Source: Setaria digitata (taxonomy: Eukaryota; Nematoda; Chromadorea; Rhabditida; Setariidae). Taken from it: a DNA stretch of 64,000 nucleotides. The notes beneath the pieces are model-generated. The model was not told where the DNA came from. It worked only from the letters and a program-made list of their open reading frames with translations, and ran no database searches. The stretch lies in NCBI GenBank assembly GCA_003640385.1, contig RCAB01000029.1, forward strand, positions 62,001 to 126,000. Reading direction: 5' to 3'. Every line of letters begins with the position of its first letter. The stretch's first letter is position 1. A program made the translations under genes and the position numbers. Of this stretch, positions 11,137 through 24,132 are shown piece after piece.

Positions 11137-13330
11137 TCTTGTCAGTGCTAACGATGAGATTTTATTAAAAGTTAAATTTTATGAAATTTTTGACGATTTC
11201 TATAAATTAAAATAACAAATTATTCAAGCTGAACAATCTCATTTAAAATTTCTGAGGGAAAAAGGGAAACTTAAGCATGGATAATAAAATTGTTTTAGAA
11301 TGTGGAATTTTCAATTAAATCTGAGACAAATGAAAGACACAAAGAAAACTTCTCAAGTCAAATTTAAAAGTTAACAAATTAAGAAAATTCTGGATATTTT
11401 GTTTTCAGGTAACCTACTTAATTAGTAGTTCATATTAATTTCCCTATTACACAGTCCTAAATTATGATTTGCGAAAGCCTAACCATTGGCATGCTTTTTT
11501 TCTTCTGGTTTTTTCACAAAAGAAACTAAAGAAAACTAACCACTGTTAGGCTTGTTTTTTTATAGCATGTAAAATAAAACATTTCAATTTGAAATTTATT
11601 TCAAAGAAACCCGAAAATTTTTTAAAATTTCCTTCACGCAGAGAGTATCGAAATCGGAAGTGTCAGTCGCAACTATTACTTTCACTTCCTATTTGAATAA
11701 ATTGACACAGGATGGAGTGAAATTTAAAAGATGGATTCTACGCAGTGAAAGGATTAAGGTTCTGAAATCTTCAAATGAACAGGAAATGCAATGAACTTAT
11801 CTGAGTATAATCTATTTAAAGGATATATGATAGGATTAAAAATAAATTAAAATTAAACTCGAAGCAATCCGTACTCTAGTGACGGCAAAAATCCAATTTA
11901 ATTAATGAAAATACAGGATAAATTATAGAACAGAAGAAGCACAAATGACCAAATGACCAGGAAAAAGTTCAAAATATGTTTCCTTTGAGCAATCAACTCA
12001 TCATAACTTGCAGTAAATTTGCTTTAAGAGTAGTTTAAAAAGTTTACAGAATAGTGAGCCTTCTTCTCTGCTACTTCCTCCTGACTCATGTGGGAAGATT
12101 ATCAGTTCAATCTATTCCTCCACATATGCCAAGAATAAACTACAGTGATATGCTTTGCTATTGTTGTTACAATTAAATTATAATGAAATCGGAGGGAACT
12201 TCAATTCTTGTATTCGTCAAAAAGCTTACTGAAGTGGCATATTTATAATTCAGCTGCTTGAGCATGTGGAACATTACAAAATAATTGCTTGTGCATGCTT
12301 TAAGCTTGCTTAAAAACTTTACTGAAGGAATCGGAAAAATCTAGCACTTTAAAGGATTTTTGACAACAAATGAATAAAGAAAAACTAAATGAAAACTGTG
12401 ATAATCAGTTTTCATTTAGTATAATGTAAACAAATTCTAAAGAATTAAGGCCAGCTTCCTTTTACTTTTCTATTTCGTATACATAGCTATGAAACACAGC
12501 ATATGACATTACAACTTCCTGTTTTAAAAATAGAAAGAAACGGCACTTTCAATTCATTAAAAAAAAAAAAAATTGCGCAATTATTTCCCATGCACCATTT
12601 AGATCAGTTACTTGGAGTAGTTACTTCAAGTAAAAACAAGATAAGTTGGAAAAGAAAATGCACCACAAAAATAATGCTAAAATATAAGCTAAAAACCCAA
12701 TGACACATCGAAAATTAGTTAATTGCATTAATTATTTAAACACATCATTGTACATATACAAAAATAGAATCGGTAAACTTTATAATAAAAGCGAAGCGAA
12801 GATACAAAGCCCATGCACGAAGTTATAGCAATTTCCAAGGAAATATTTCCATATAGTTTACCTTCTATATCAGCGCAATTTAATATCATAGTCAGCTCAA
12901 AATATGCAAGCCTCTTTGAAAATTGCAGATATTTCAATACATATACTTGATCGAAGAGATGAAGTCTAATGCTATATTCGACGGTTTAAACAAAATGTTT
13001 GAAGCCTATATCTGAGCAAGATGAAATTAGAAACTATTAAAGAATAAGAGTAATAGAAAGTGGACAAGTGTTAAAAGATATGCTTACACAGAAACCAGTA
13101 CATTTCAGAAGTTACTAAACATTTTAGATTTAATCATTCAACATTGTTTAAATTTTCTAGGAATTTCCGGTTTTCCAACTCAGATTTAATCAAAATATCT
13201 AATAACAATATCAACGAAGATATATAAAACAATAAAGTAAGAAAAAAATGCTGTGGAGGCAAAAGAGAGGCGAAATACAATGTTTAAACAGACCCAGTTT
13301 TTGAGCAACTGGAACAAGACCTTTAATCAA
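11137..13330. other. Intergenic region between secreted-protein gene and trehalase
   Basis: This 2.2-kb AT-rich gap lies downstream of the trehalase stop and upstream of the secreted-protein start. It has no supported exon. Its only notable structure is a perfect 15-bp inverted repeat at 12384-12420. Confidence 0.6.
12384..12420. repeat. Perfect 15-bp inverted repeat, 7-nt loop
   Basis: The arms ACTAAATGAAAACTG and CAGTTTTCATTTAGT are exact reverse complements separated by TGATAAT. If transcribed, this would fold as a short perfect hairpin. It lies about 0.9 kb beyond the trehalase stop. Confidence 0.8.
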
Positions 13331-16300
13331 CTAATAATAAAATTTGGGTGAGAAAAGAATGACAAAAAAGAATGAAAACCAGTGTGTCCGAATAGGCGCA
13401 GCTGAAGTCATCTTTTGTCCATACTTGTCTAACAAATCCAGTATAACGCCATTTGTCCAGCCAAATCCGGTCTACAAAGGCTTGCTTTTTATACCGCTTT
13501 TTACACCTTCAGCTTATTATTCTAAGACATTGTTTCATAACTAGCAGCATAATTTGTTAACCATAAAAAATGAAAATCAAATGACCAACTGTGTTCAGTT
13601 TAACTCTTAAGCAATATAAATAAAAAGGCTTACATTTTAAATATGGAAAAGGCATAAACAGAAAATCATGCGCAAATTTTACAAATTATGCATAACTGCA
13701 TATAGATTTATGCTACTATTGAAACCGGAAGAATAAAAATTCTAACGAACCTGTACTTCATATTCTCCACCGGAACCAGCACTACATTCTTCGGAAACTG
13801 CAGAGACATTGTACTTTTCAAACATTGAGTGAGTACGTATAAATGATTTGTATGTTACACTTAACCACTGTGTCGCCATAGCTTCAGCTGCCTACGAAAA
13901 CAAAAATTCCATTCCTCGAAGAAGAATTATGTGAAAAACTTTTTTTACCAAATGAATAGGAGAATAGGAACAAATACAGTCTAAAACTCATTAAATGATT
14001 TTCATCAGAACTACAACACAAACCTTCATTAGTACAGGATCACCAGTAGTACGGAAGCCTTCAATGACCATATGTACCATTGGTGGCCATGCATTCTCCT
14101 TATCCCATTGCTGTTCACTTTCCATGGCCAAAGAAGTTGGTAAGCCTTTGGTAAAATTCAGCACACCTTCTCTCTGCATATTTTATAGTGTCAAGCAAAA
14201 TAAGAACTTACGTAATTCCACGAAATTCTTAAACGCTGATTTGAAAGATGGCAATTGGAAATTGAATTTCGGTGTAACTAGCAGACAAGAGTGAAGGACG
14301 AAAGATTTCAAATAAAACATGCAACTTTCAATACTTTTCTAAGGACCACTAATACAATACTACTACATCATGCAGAAAACATACCTTCAAGTACTCATAA
14401 GCTCTACGCGGAATAACTTCATCGTCATCATCGTAACATTTTGCATAAAGGGGTAGAGCATTCGAAATATAATAAGTGTTAGAGTGAAGCTAAAATTTTG
14501 CGTGCAGGATGTACAATTCAGGGTTATTTCTACTGTTAAAAAGAATACTAACATGAATAAAGGGCATTTTCTATTACAAAAATTATTATAGACATTTAGC
14601 ACTAAAAGATAATAATTTAGCCAATTTTCAGCATAAAAAACAGTTTTATTTGAAGCCGTTACCTATACTATCTCTGTTTTTAAGAGGAAAACCTTTTTCT
14701 CCAAATCGTAATCGTACCAAATACCATCAGTTTCATTCCAGTGGATAATTTTTAGTACTAATTTTGCCATTTCATATCGCGATTGATATAGTAATACTTT
14801 GGGAAAATTGCCTAACAAAAGTTTATTAAAATTATAACCCGTTCATATTATAATACCGAGAAGCAGCAAAACTTTTTTCTTTTCTGTAGTACTTCCACTT
14901 GATTTATGTGCAAGTGGGAAGAAAGATAAATCGAAATCAATTCATTCAGCTTTCTGAATTATAACATCTTTTTTTTTTTAACTTTGAGTCCTTAATGAGT
15001 AACTCATGCTCAAACTGATATAAAAATGTTATTAGCATTCCTCAGATGCAATTAAACATTGGAAAGAGACTTCTCTTCAAGTATTGGGATGGTATATTAA
15101 ATAAAAGGATCAAAACAAAATATAAATTGGGTCTACTTAAATATCCAAAAAAAAAAACGAAGTTATATATCAAAAAGAGATAGCCATCCTCACTGCAAGA
15201 TTTTAAAAAAAGAGAAAATATACCTGTAATTTCATAAAACGAAGCCATAATTCTGGCATTCACACAAATAAAAGCATTCAAATCAACAGGTACAATAGAC
15301 CACGTACGAATTGATTTCATATCATGCATAGCTGGACCACTCTGTGCAAACCAACGAGTACTAAAATCCCAACCTGTTTCAGCTGCCGATGCTATGTTCG
15401 ACCACATCAATTCCTTCTCCGCTAGAAAAAGAAGAAATTTATTCTGAGGAGATCAAATGAGATTATGAGAAAAATGGAATAATATGTTATTGAAATAATA
15501 CCTGACAACATTAAATTATGGAAAAATCTATGATAAAGTACAAAAAAGATGGAAGTAAATGAGTTCATAAATGCCTCAAGATTTTTTATCAGAAGCGCTA
15601 AAAGAACTACCGGTATCTAATATCTAACTGTTAAAGCTAAACTAACCCAATGAAGGAAGATCTTTCGCCAATTCCAAATCTTCTCTGTAAGATTCTGGAC
15701 GCGGTGTTTTCATGCTTGCACGATATTGGAAAAATGAAATATTTACACTCTGTCCTTCATCATGAAATGTCTGCGCACGTTGCAACAACCAAAAGTTATA
15801 CTCCTTCTCAAGCATCGGAAGAATCTGAAGACATGTAAAGAAAGGATCCTCATTTCTTGAAAAATTATGTGTCGAAAATATGCAACAGCCTCACGTATTA
15901 ACATCATGCAAATTCGGTATTTTTCAGAGATTTTAAGAGAAAAATTTTGACAAGAGAAGAAAAAAATTGCAGCTGACATCTTAAAACGTAAAAAAAAAAA
16001 CTTTAGAATATACTAACCTCCTGGACAAAATCTAAGTCACCGGTAGCTAAATAACACTCATAAACCATGGGAGTGAGTAGTGGAGGTTGGGATCTAACCA
16101 AATAATATACGCGGCCGCCATTCGGTACAAAACCATGGCTGGAAAACGTTACTCACGCTCTTTAGTTACCTACTTCAAGTTAATTATGTTTCAGTTCACG
16201 TGCCTCGAAAATTTTTACGGTATCATTTCAAGTTCCTAAAAAAACAATAGAGACAAATTTTCCGAAGGAAAAAATAACCCACTTATCAACCATATAAGCT

Positions 16301-16544
16301 AAATTTCGAACAATTCCTTTTGCCGTTTCATACATTTCCGAAAATAATAAGCCTTTTACTATCCAAAAGGAATCCCTAAAAATCATAAAAACAGTTTGCT
16401 CAATGGATGAGAAATCATCTCATATTCAAAAGACCATTCTTATACGACTAGCAGGAAGAGCAATGAAAAGCAATGATTTATTACCGAACTTCATAGTATA
16501 AATGAATGTCGGCATTCAGAGAAAATTTTTTTGACACAAACTTC

Positions 16545-16577
<33 letters not shown>

Positions 16578-18058
16578 AAAAGAAAAAAACTTACCAATAG
16601 TAGAATTCTCGGAAACGTCCACCCGGTATGATAAAAGGATGAGGAACATAGAGCAGAGAATAAAGTTCCTGGTGATATCTGACATCGTCCTTTACCTTAA
16701 ATGAAACAGGAAATGAAGCGAAGTTACATAATGTTAAAGACTGTTTAGTCTTTCAAAGGCTTTCATCGAGATTTGTTCCTATAATGAGAATTCAGATGGA
16801 GTCTTAGATTTTACTTAATTTTTCCTTCCATACATTTTTAAGATAATTTTCACATACCAAAAGTAGGTACTCTAATTGGTGCTTAACCAAGTCCTTACAG
16901 GCTCCAAATAAAAATTTACTTTTCGGCAAAGATCTCTCCATATTCTGTGGAGATGCAGTGCCCATCTTCTTAAATGATAATCTTCAATTTTGAGAAAACT
17001 TGAAGGGAACGCTACCCAATCCACGGGGTACCATTCGATTAATTCAAACCCTGGAGGATCGAAATGTTCGTCCACGAATTTTTGCAGCACACTTTTATTT
17101 TTCCACTGATCACCTAACTCATCGAAATCCTTCAGAGTTGTCACTGAAACAAAAATATAGAATTCCACGTAATCTAAAGCTCGATTTCGAACAGCTGAAG
17201 AAGAGAGCTCAATATCAGCGGGAAAATTTCAATCACAATCAGTATGACACTTCTATCTGCTAGTGCTTTTTTTTTTTTTAAAGCTGAAACTAATGACCTA
17301 TCATAAAATATTTGAAAAAATAATGCATTACGTCTATCAAAATTTAAACCCGTTTTAAATTAATGTTATCCAAAAATCTGGAATTGTATATCATCTGAAT
17401 CTCGGAATCTATCTGCACTGCCTACAATTACTTTTTAAATCTACCAACTAGAAGTTCCAGAATTTCTCATCAACTCACTGTGGTATTTAGTTCTACTATT
17501 TTAGAAACTTCAACAACCACTTCGAGAAGCACACATCAAAATCTCCAAAGATTTTTTAAAAAAACAAGGCGCTAAGACGTTTCTCAAAAAATTTGAACTG
17601 AATCTAATTTTTTCTAAAATATGAGGATTTCTTTAAGAAGGGATTCAGTTTTGACAAAAAATATTTCACACCTGGGTCATGTTTTAAAGGCATATCAACA
17701 AAATGTTTGGAATCGGAATATAAATGTGCATCTTGAACAGCTTTCAAAATCGGCCCGTCACAATAAATTTGACTGAAAATAGGATCGATCTCATGTAATT
17801 ATAGAGAAACCATATTCAGTAGCGTAAAATACAAAACACTGACTCCTAGTTCATTTTTCACTCTTCATAGCTGCTAATAAATTATAAGATTATTACAAAC
17901 AACAGCGCACAAAACCCATCTATTTTTAAAATCTCATCAATTACACAATTAGTTCAATTGCTAGCTTTTATTATAGGCACTATCCACGAATCTAGTTCTT
18001 TGGAAAGGTCAGAACAAAACGAAACTTACCTTAGTAACGTGATTACGTAATAAAGCAT
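13331..18058 (-). CDS. tre: Trehalase (GH37), secreted or membrane-anchored
   Basis: This enzyme hydrolyses trehalose, the main nematode blood sugar, to two glucoses. Thirteen exons join in phase to a 566-residue protein: 18058-18030, 17772-17672, 17143-16920, 16695-16595, 16375-16283, 16138-16018, 15824-15647, 15421-15224, 14811-14693, 14489-14385, 14173-14024, 13891-13751 and 13471-13331. Family signature 1 (PGGRFREFYYWDSFW, residues 142-156) and VRSQPPLLTPM are exact. The catalytic acid (Asp301 in AETGWDFSTRW) and base (Glu516 in GGEYEVQTGFGWTNG) are present by analogy with E. coli TreA. Signature 2 reads QWDKENAWPP, with Glu449 where Pro is usual. The N-terminus is short and hydrophobic (MLYYVITLLS). 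The C-terminus ends WFSFFFVILF plus a few residues, as expected for a GPI or tail anchor. The start ATG is the only one in frame after an upstream stop. Confidence 0.96.
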
Positions 18059-18088
18059 AGCTCGTTTTAACAGAAATCGAAATAAGTG
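18059..18088 (-). promoter_or_regulatory. tre: 5' UTR stub and acceptor of the trehalase first coding exon
   Basis: A TTAAAATTAG acceptor ends at 18089, giving 30 bases of leader before the ATG. It could accept either a cis-spliced 5' exon (the candidate at 19661-19790) or a trans-spliced leader. No SL RNA gene is visible in the window. Confidence 0.45.
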
Positions 18089-18239
18089 CTAATTTTAACC
18101 CTATTCGAAGTAATGCAAATGAGATCAGCGAAAAATACAAGCAGAGAAATTCTATGAAACAGGAAGTGGAAAAGATTTTAAGAAATTTGATTCAAGCTCC
18201 AAGAAATTCCTTCGAAAAAAAATGAATTTAGATTGAAAG

Positions 18240-18527
18240 ATGAAAGCAACATCGGAGGGTGAATATGCAATCACAGTAGCAGCAACAAGCAGAGAAATGC
18301 CAGAGACAAAATTTGCACTTCAAATAACTTCGCCAACAATATCATCATCGAGTACCATCATCGACAGATGTATTTATGACAAGCATTCTGTCGATTCTCA
18401 TTATCTTCGCAAAGGTTTTCAAAAAGTCCCAGAATTTTACACCATCTGTTTAAACTGCCACAATTTTTTGACTTCACGTTACTATGCTACTGCTTTTCTA
18501 ATACTATGGCATCGGGTGAACTTCTGA
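18240..18527 (+). other. Unassigned plus-strand open frame, 95 codons
   Basis: This ATG-initiated frame lies antisense to the trehalase 5' intron or upstream region. Its first 43 codons are Thr/Ser/Ala/Glu-rich and GC-richer than the surroundings (MKATSEGEYAITVAATSREM). The second half looks random. No family is recognised and no flanking exon was found. It could be a short exon of an unseen gene or chance. Confidence 0.15.
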
Positions 18528-19660
18528 AAATATGAAAAAAATATTTTGATGTTTTTCATAACTTAATGCCATAAGAAAAAAGGCAAGAAAAAGAACCACA
18601 TGACGAAAGACTAGTTATATTTTTACAAATGTACTTTGGAATATGCTCACATCCCTGTCATTATTATTTATAAATTTTGGTAAATGTTCAGTAGTAGGGA
18701 ATATTACAAGAACAATAAATCACAAAAAGATATCTTAATAATTCTTGTGATATCGTTTAGCTATAACTCATCAAACACTAAATAAAATTATGAATAAAAC
18801 TATGCCACGCTATCTTCTTGTTTGATCTAATATTTTTTTCTTTTTTCTTTTTTTTTTTTTTTTTTTTTTAATATTTTACATCCATTGGCATCTGTTTGAG
18901 AGTACAAAGTGAATGACATGTCTCTTTTTGATTAATTTCATTGTTTTTCTCCTCTCATTAGTACTACTTAAAAAACACCATGTTCAACCTTTCGGAATTA
19001 AGCTATATAATCGAGGTGTACTTCATTAGAAAAGTATTGAATCTTGAGCATAAAACCTAAGAAATCACATTTCGCAATGTGATTTTAAAGGAAGAACATA
19101 TATAATGAAGAAAAGGTAAAAATGCAACAAAAAAGCGAATTATTAGTGAAATATGGAGAATTAGTGTTTTTTTTTCCTAAAAAAAAAAGAAAATGTTGAT
19201 TTAGTATCTAATTCCACCATTGGACGGACTGCTTAACTTCGAATCTAGTTTGTAACACATTTGATAAAATTAGCTCGATTTAGGAAAATTACATGCACTT
19301 TACGTTAGTAGTTAACAAGCTAAGACTTAATGTTCATTTATCACTTATACAAATTCTAAAGAGGGGAAGTGAAAAAAAAAAAGTAAGGAGTGCTCTCCAT
19401 TCAGAATAAAAAGATAACATAAAACGCTAGCAATAACGGAAAAGAACAAAATACCTTAAGGAAGTTTTTCAGTGTTTTTAAGTGAATGAAAATATTTCAA
19501 TATAAAATTTCACGTAGGTATTTTGTGACAAAAATAGGAGGACCGGCAACAACTAATTTAGGATATTTTTATGAATTGCAACAACTAGTTTTCTAACTAA
19601 TTGAGATAACTGTTTGAAAATTATATTAGACGAGAATGAAATGAAACCACTTCCACTCAC

Positions 19661-19790
19661 CAACTGATAACAGTAGCACACCCTGTCCTCAACCCCGTGA
19701 CGTATGGAAGGCACCGTATTACGAAATCTACGTTGTTGCGTTGAAAATTCAGATTCGATGCGCGAATAGTTCGGTGGTCATATTGCGCTA
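19661..19790 (-). promoter_or_regulatory. Candidate 5' noncoding exon and promoter of trehalase
   Basis: This is a locally GC- and CpG-rich patch in very AT-rich DNA. On the minus strand it ends at a strong donor, GTGAGTGG (19660-19653). It encodes no long frame. Spliced to the acceptor at 18089, it would supply a 5' UTR for trehalase. To its right the sequence becomes T-rich on the plus strand, which fits a boundary between transcription units. Confidence 0.35.
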
Positions 19791-22700
19791 GGTGTGTGTG
19801 TGTGTTTTTTTTTTATGTTTGATCAGTTGGAGGATGTTCCATTTGTTTTCCTTAAGTTATATTTAGCTTATGCGTGAGGGCAGAGGTTACTACGTGGGTT
19901 TATGACATTTCTATGAATTGCAGCATTAGTAAAATTACACAGATGAATTAATAATTCAAATCGTTAAGTTTTTTCATGTCAACTTTAAAGATCATCAGTA
20001 TCAAAATACCTGAACGATTAATTGACTAGTTGGCTGAATTTATTACGAATTAGCGATCTTTTTAAATTGCGTTCTTATTAAATTTCATATAATATGAAAT
20101 TTTGTCAATGAAGCCAGCATAGTTCATATTATTACTTATTAATTTCGTGTCTAAAATCCTGAGGTGATAAATTTTACTGATCACTAGATATTGTGATGAA
20201 AAAGTACTTCATAAAGTAAAAGAATTTCGAGACATCGAAAAATTATTGTGATATAAAAATTTCAGATATAAAAAAACTGCTAAAGTAGAAAGCATCAAAA
20301 TGACAACGCATACTCAGATTTTAATTCTTGTTAATTTTCTTAGTGTTTAGAAGACAGAAAAGTGGAAAAATATCAAGCAAATTTTTAAAATTACTGCGCT
20401 GTTAATTGTTTGCTTTTGTTTTCTTTGGAACCATAAGTTTGTAGTTTTGTAATTTAACCTGCCAACTCTAGAAAAGATAACCTCTGTTCTGTTTTTGTTA
20501 ATTTGTATCGTTTTTAGAGTATCTAATTAGATTTTGCTGATCAGTTTTTAACAGGAGGTGCTGCTACTAATTTTCCAAAGAGCTTCTTTTAAAATATTTC
20601 CAGCTGAAATAGTTTTGTTAAGGAAATCTAAAATCAAGTCGTGAATTCGATCAACCTCAGTTATCAGCATTTTTTATTTAATCATAAAGATAGCCTACAT
20701 ACATAAATATGTATATTAGATATTTTTTTTTTTTTTTTGTTCGCTATTGCTTTTGAGAGATAACAGGCTTTGTCATTTGATACTAGTCCTTTTTAGCTTT
20801 AGTGAGTAGAGAAGAATAGAATGCGCGGACTCAGAAACCAGTTTTATCTTCTCCCTGCTCTGAAATTAGAAATTATCAATTGTTGTCTCCCAAGTGATGT
20901 AATCTTTAAACGGTTTTTATTGCATATGTATAATATACGGATTTAAACTTAATGACTCGATTTCAGAGGTCCCGCCCTAAGCATATTTAAATTTAAAAAA
21001 AAAAGCATTATGATAGGCTGGAAGTATGTGTGTTTTGTTCGTCTTATCATGAATACTAAACTGAAAAGTGGGGAGCAGTGGAAGGATAATATAATTTGAA
21101 ATGTTCGATTGCCGATTCTCTTCAAATGCGTAATTGATGAGCAATTAGTTTTAGAATTATTGATTTTTTTTTTTTCTAAGTAAACAATTGAGTAAAATAA
21201 GAAAGGTAATAGTCATTTTGTTAGTGTTACAAAACTGACAAATTTGGAAAAAGTTTTTATAAGTCTCGATTGTTTGCTTTCTGTGATCATAATTGGACCT
21301 AAGCAACTTATAAATGAAGGTTCCAGGTTAAGTTACTAACTGCTGAATCTGTCAAATTACATTATTAATGGAAGGTAAAGTCATGTTATCTGTTAATGGT
21401 GAACATATTGAAAACCAATTTCTATGTTACCTGGTGTCTGACTGAATATTAAAGAAAGTGAATAATTAAAAAATTAAAGTGAAACAGCTATTATAGCAGA
21501 GGAAGGTCGAGGATGCATTAAAATAGTTATGTTGGTTGTATAACTTGGTTTTCAACTTTCTTAACTAAATTACATTGTCTTCTCACTTCTTCAGTGACGG
21601 CTTAATTATTTCCTAAAAATTTCTAAGTGGCATTGTTCTTATCCAGAATTTCATCGTCTTTATTGCGTGTTAGGTGTTTTTGTTTGGAAAATACGGATAA
21701 AAAGTTTCAAAAGAATTTTGCTTATGGGAATTTGGATGAAAAAAATGAGACAAAAAAGAGATGATGTAAGACTAGAGAACTGGCTAGAGCAAATGACTGG
21801 ATAGACAAGTAATTTATGGTCCAGATTGAAGTGTCTATCTGTCATTTTTGTATAGGTTATTTATAGCGAATTTTTTTCTTCAGAATGAAAATGCTGTTGA
21901 AATCAGTTTGGAAAAGCAGCAATCAAATTGACTCCTTTGTAAAAAAGGGAAATCAATGTAATTTCTGTTTTTTTTTTTGAGACATGAAAGTCTATTTTTC
22001 TTTTCCAAATATATTTCCGGAAGTGTTTTTCTAGCGAATTCTTTTCCTGAATCGAATTTCCTAGGTTTATTTGTCAAAACTGATATTTTATGTCGTCTTA
22101 CAAATTTTTTGCTCGATCTTATTCTTTTTTTACTGGAAAGAAAGGTATTACTTTCTCAGTTGTATTGCCGTGCGTTTTCCATTACTTTTGAGTTTAATAA
22201 AGTATTTTTCGGATTAATTCTTCCCGGAAAAAGAAAAATAGAATGACGCTTCTGAAATGTTAGTTTTCTTCTTTTTCCATTTCGTACTCTGTTTCCGCGA
22301 CATTCTTCAAATTGCAATGATCATTTTCTCGCTTTACATTTCCACAGTCACAAGTTGATTTGAAGTGAAATTCACCTCATTTTATCTATCCTTCAAGGTT
22401 ACGTTGTTTTCAGCATCATTTCACTTCATCTTATAAAGCTTTACTTTGCCTTTGCTTGTTCATATCGCAGTTTGAACTTCCTTAAATTTTATTTAAGTTC
22501 TGAACTTTGAGTTCAACAAAAATTGGTCTTTAATTCAGGTTGTTGTGCTGTTTTTTTTACTAGTTTCATAATAAAAATTTCACTAATGTAAATAGAGTAA
22601 ATGCCTTATCGTTTTTTTGGATCTAAAATAGATATTAGATTCAAATCTCGTACTGATATGCAAGAATTCGCTGCAAAATATCGTCTACCAAGTAATTATT

Positions 22701-22969
22701 ATTTCAAATTCTGTTTCTGCTATACCCATAAAGACGAATAAATCTCTTGATGGTAGCAATGAAGCTACCATTAAAATCTTTTTAAAGTATCATTTTTTCT
22801 GATTTAAATTCTTGTCATGTTTTTCTTGGATTTTTTTCTAAAATCATTTTGTGCTCTTCAGGTAAATTTAATGCAAATTTTACAAAATTCAATAGAACAA
22901 ATTAAAATGAGAGGACAGCCTATTGGTAACAAAGCAGTAACAATATATCAATAACAACCTCCGTTTCGA

Positions 22970-23059
22970 TTACTGAAATGACCGAATTCCATCCAAGTGT
23001 TTCCTCGCAGATAACAATCTTTTTCGATCCTCTTCCGCCTGTTTTAGCACATCATTTAA
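22970..23059 (-). other. Candidate short minus-strand exon (29 codons plus stop)
   Basis: The frame is preceded by AAAGTAG, usable as an acceptor, and ends with TAA. The peptide is charged and amphipathic (LNDVLKQAEEDRKRLLSARK, then HLDGIRSFQ), unlike translations of surrounding AT-rich DNA. A GTCATT donor lies just before the end. No family is recognised and no joining exon was found. Confidence 0.2.
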
Positions 23060-24045
23060 CTACTTTACGGCACACTTTGTGATTAATTATCAAAGATCAG
23101 CAGCAAATTATTTGTTCTACATATCTGAACTGACCGGCGATAATTTGTGCGGTCATTGTCCTCATCAGATATCAGTAATAAAGAGTTACTAGCCCTTAAA
23201 ATAGTAATAACGATTCTGCTACTCGCAGTAGTGGCAGTCCATCGATCATTATCATGAATTCAATATCATTAGTAAAAGACTATAACAGGTTTTTATCTTC
23301 TCACTGATTCTACTAACTCTTTACTTCCGCATGATTGTTGTAGGAATTGTTCGATAAGTTTTCATTCCTTCTTTTTTTAATATTCACATGCATGGTATTA
23401 ATGATAATAGCAATATGTTGATAATGATTAAAATACTCTTATTTTGTTAATTCCTTTACGTACACTTTCGAAAGGTAATATTGATAGCTGGACGAATGGA
23501 ATGACATAGAAGAAAGAGATTTCTCAAAGCCATTTGGTTCGGTTGATCGAGACATGAACAGTTGTTCAATAGGGACTTATTTGAAATTCAACTCATTAAT
23601 ACTTTACAGCAATGAAGATTTATTTATATTTGAGTAGAAAGTACCGAAGCAAAAATATCTCAAAATAGATGTATTACAAGACATTTTCCATGTCCGCTGT
23701 TGCTTTGGTTCCACTATTTCAGTTGTCATTTTAACTGTGTTGGATGGAAATTTTCCTCTGAGCAAATCGTTTCTGACATATCACTGATTAAAATTTTTAA
23801 TTACAAAAAAGAAAAAAAAACGAAAAGGATGAATGAGTCATATGTAGAAGGTACATTTCCAATTATGATAGAAGAAAGAATCACCTTCGTGATTTCATTT
23901 TAGCTTCAGTTGTCGCATGAGCACTTTATATCGTAGAAATGCATCCTTCATATAAACAAATTTTCTTTTTTCTTTTTTTTTCGAGGTAACGAAGTTTTAC
24001 TGGAAACTAATCTTTCAATCCAATTAAAGTGGCGTTTCTTTCCAG

Positions 24046-24132
24046 ACAAAACCATTAGTCTTTGTGGAAACTACCGGTGGCAATTCAACTACCAGATTTA
24101 ATTTCAAATGCTACGCTACGCTTATGCCAAAG
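24046..24132 (+). other. Candidate internal exon, 29 codons, phase 0-0
   Basis: A good nematode acceptor (TTTCTTTCCAG) precedes it and AAG|GTTTTG follows. The enclosed 87 bases are open and GC-richer than the flanks. They encode TKPLVFVETTGGNSTTRFNF followed by KCYATLMPK. Its phase would fit the first full exon of asd-2, but the distance is 20 kb and no upstream start was found. No family is recognised. Confidence 0.25.
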
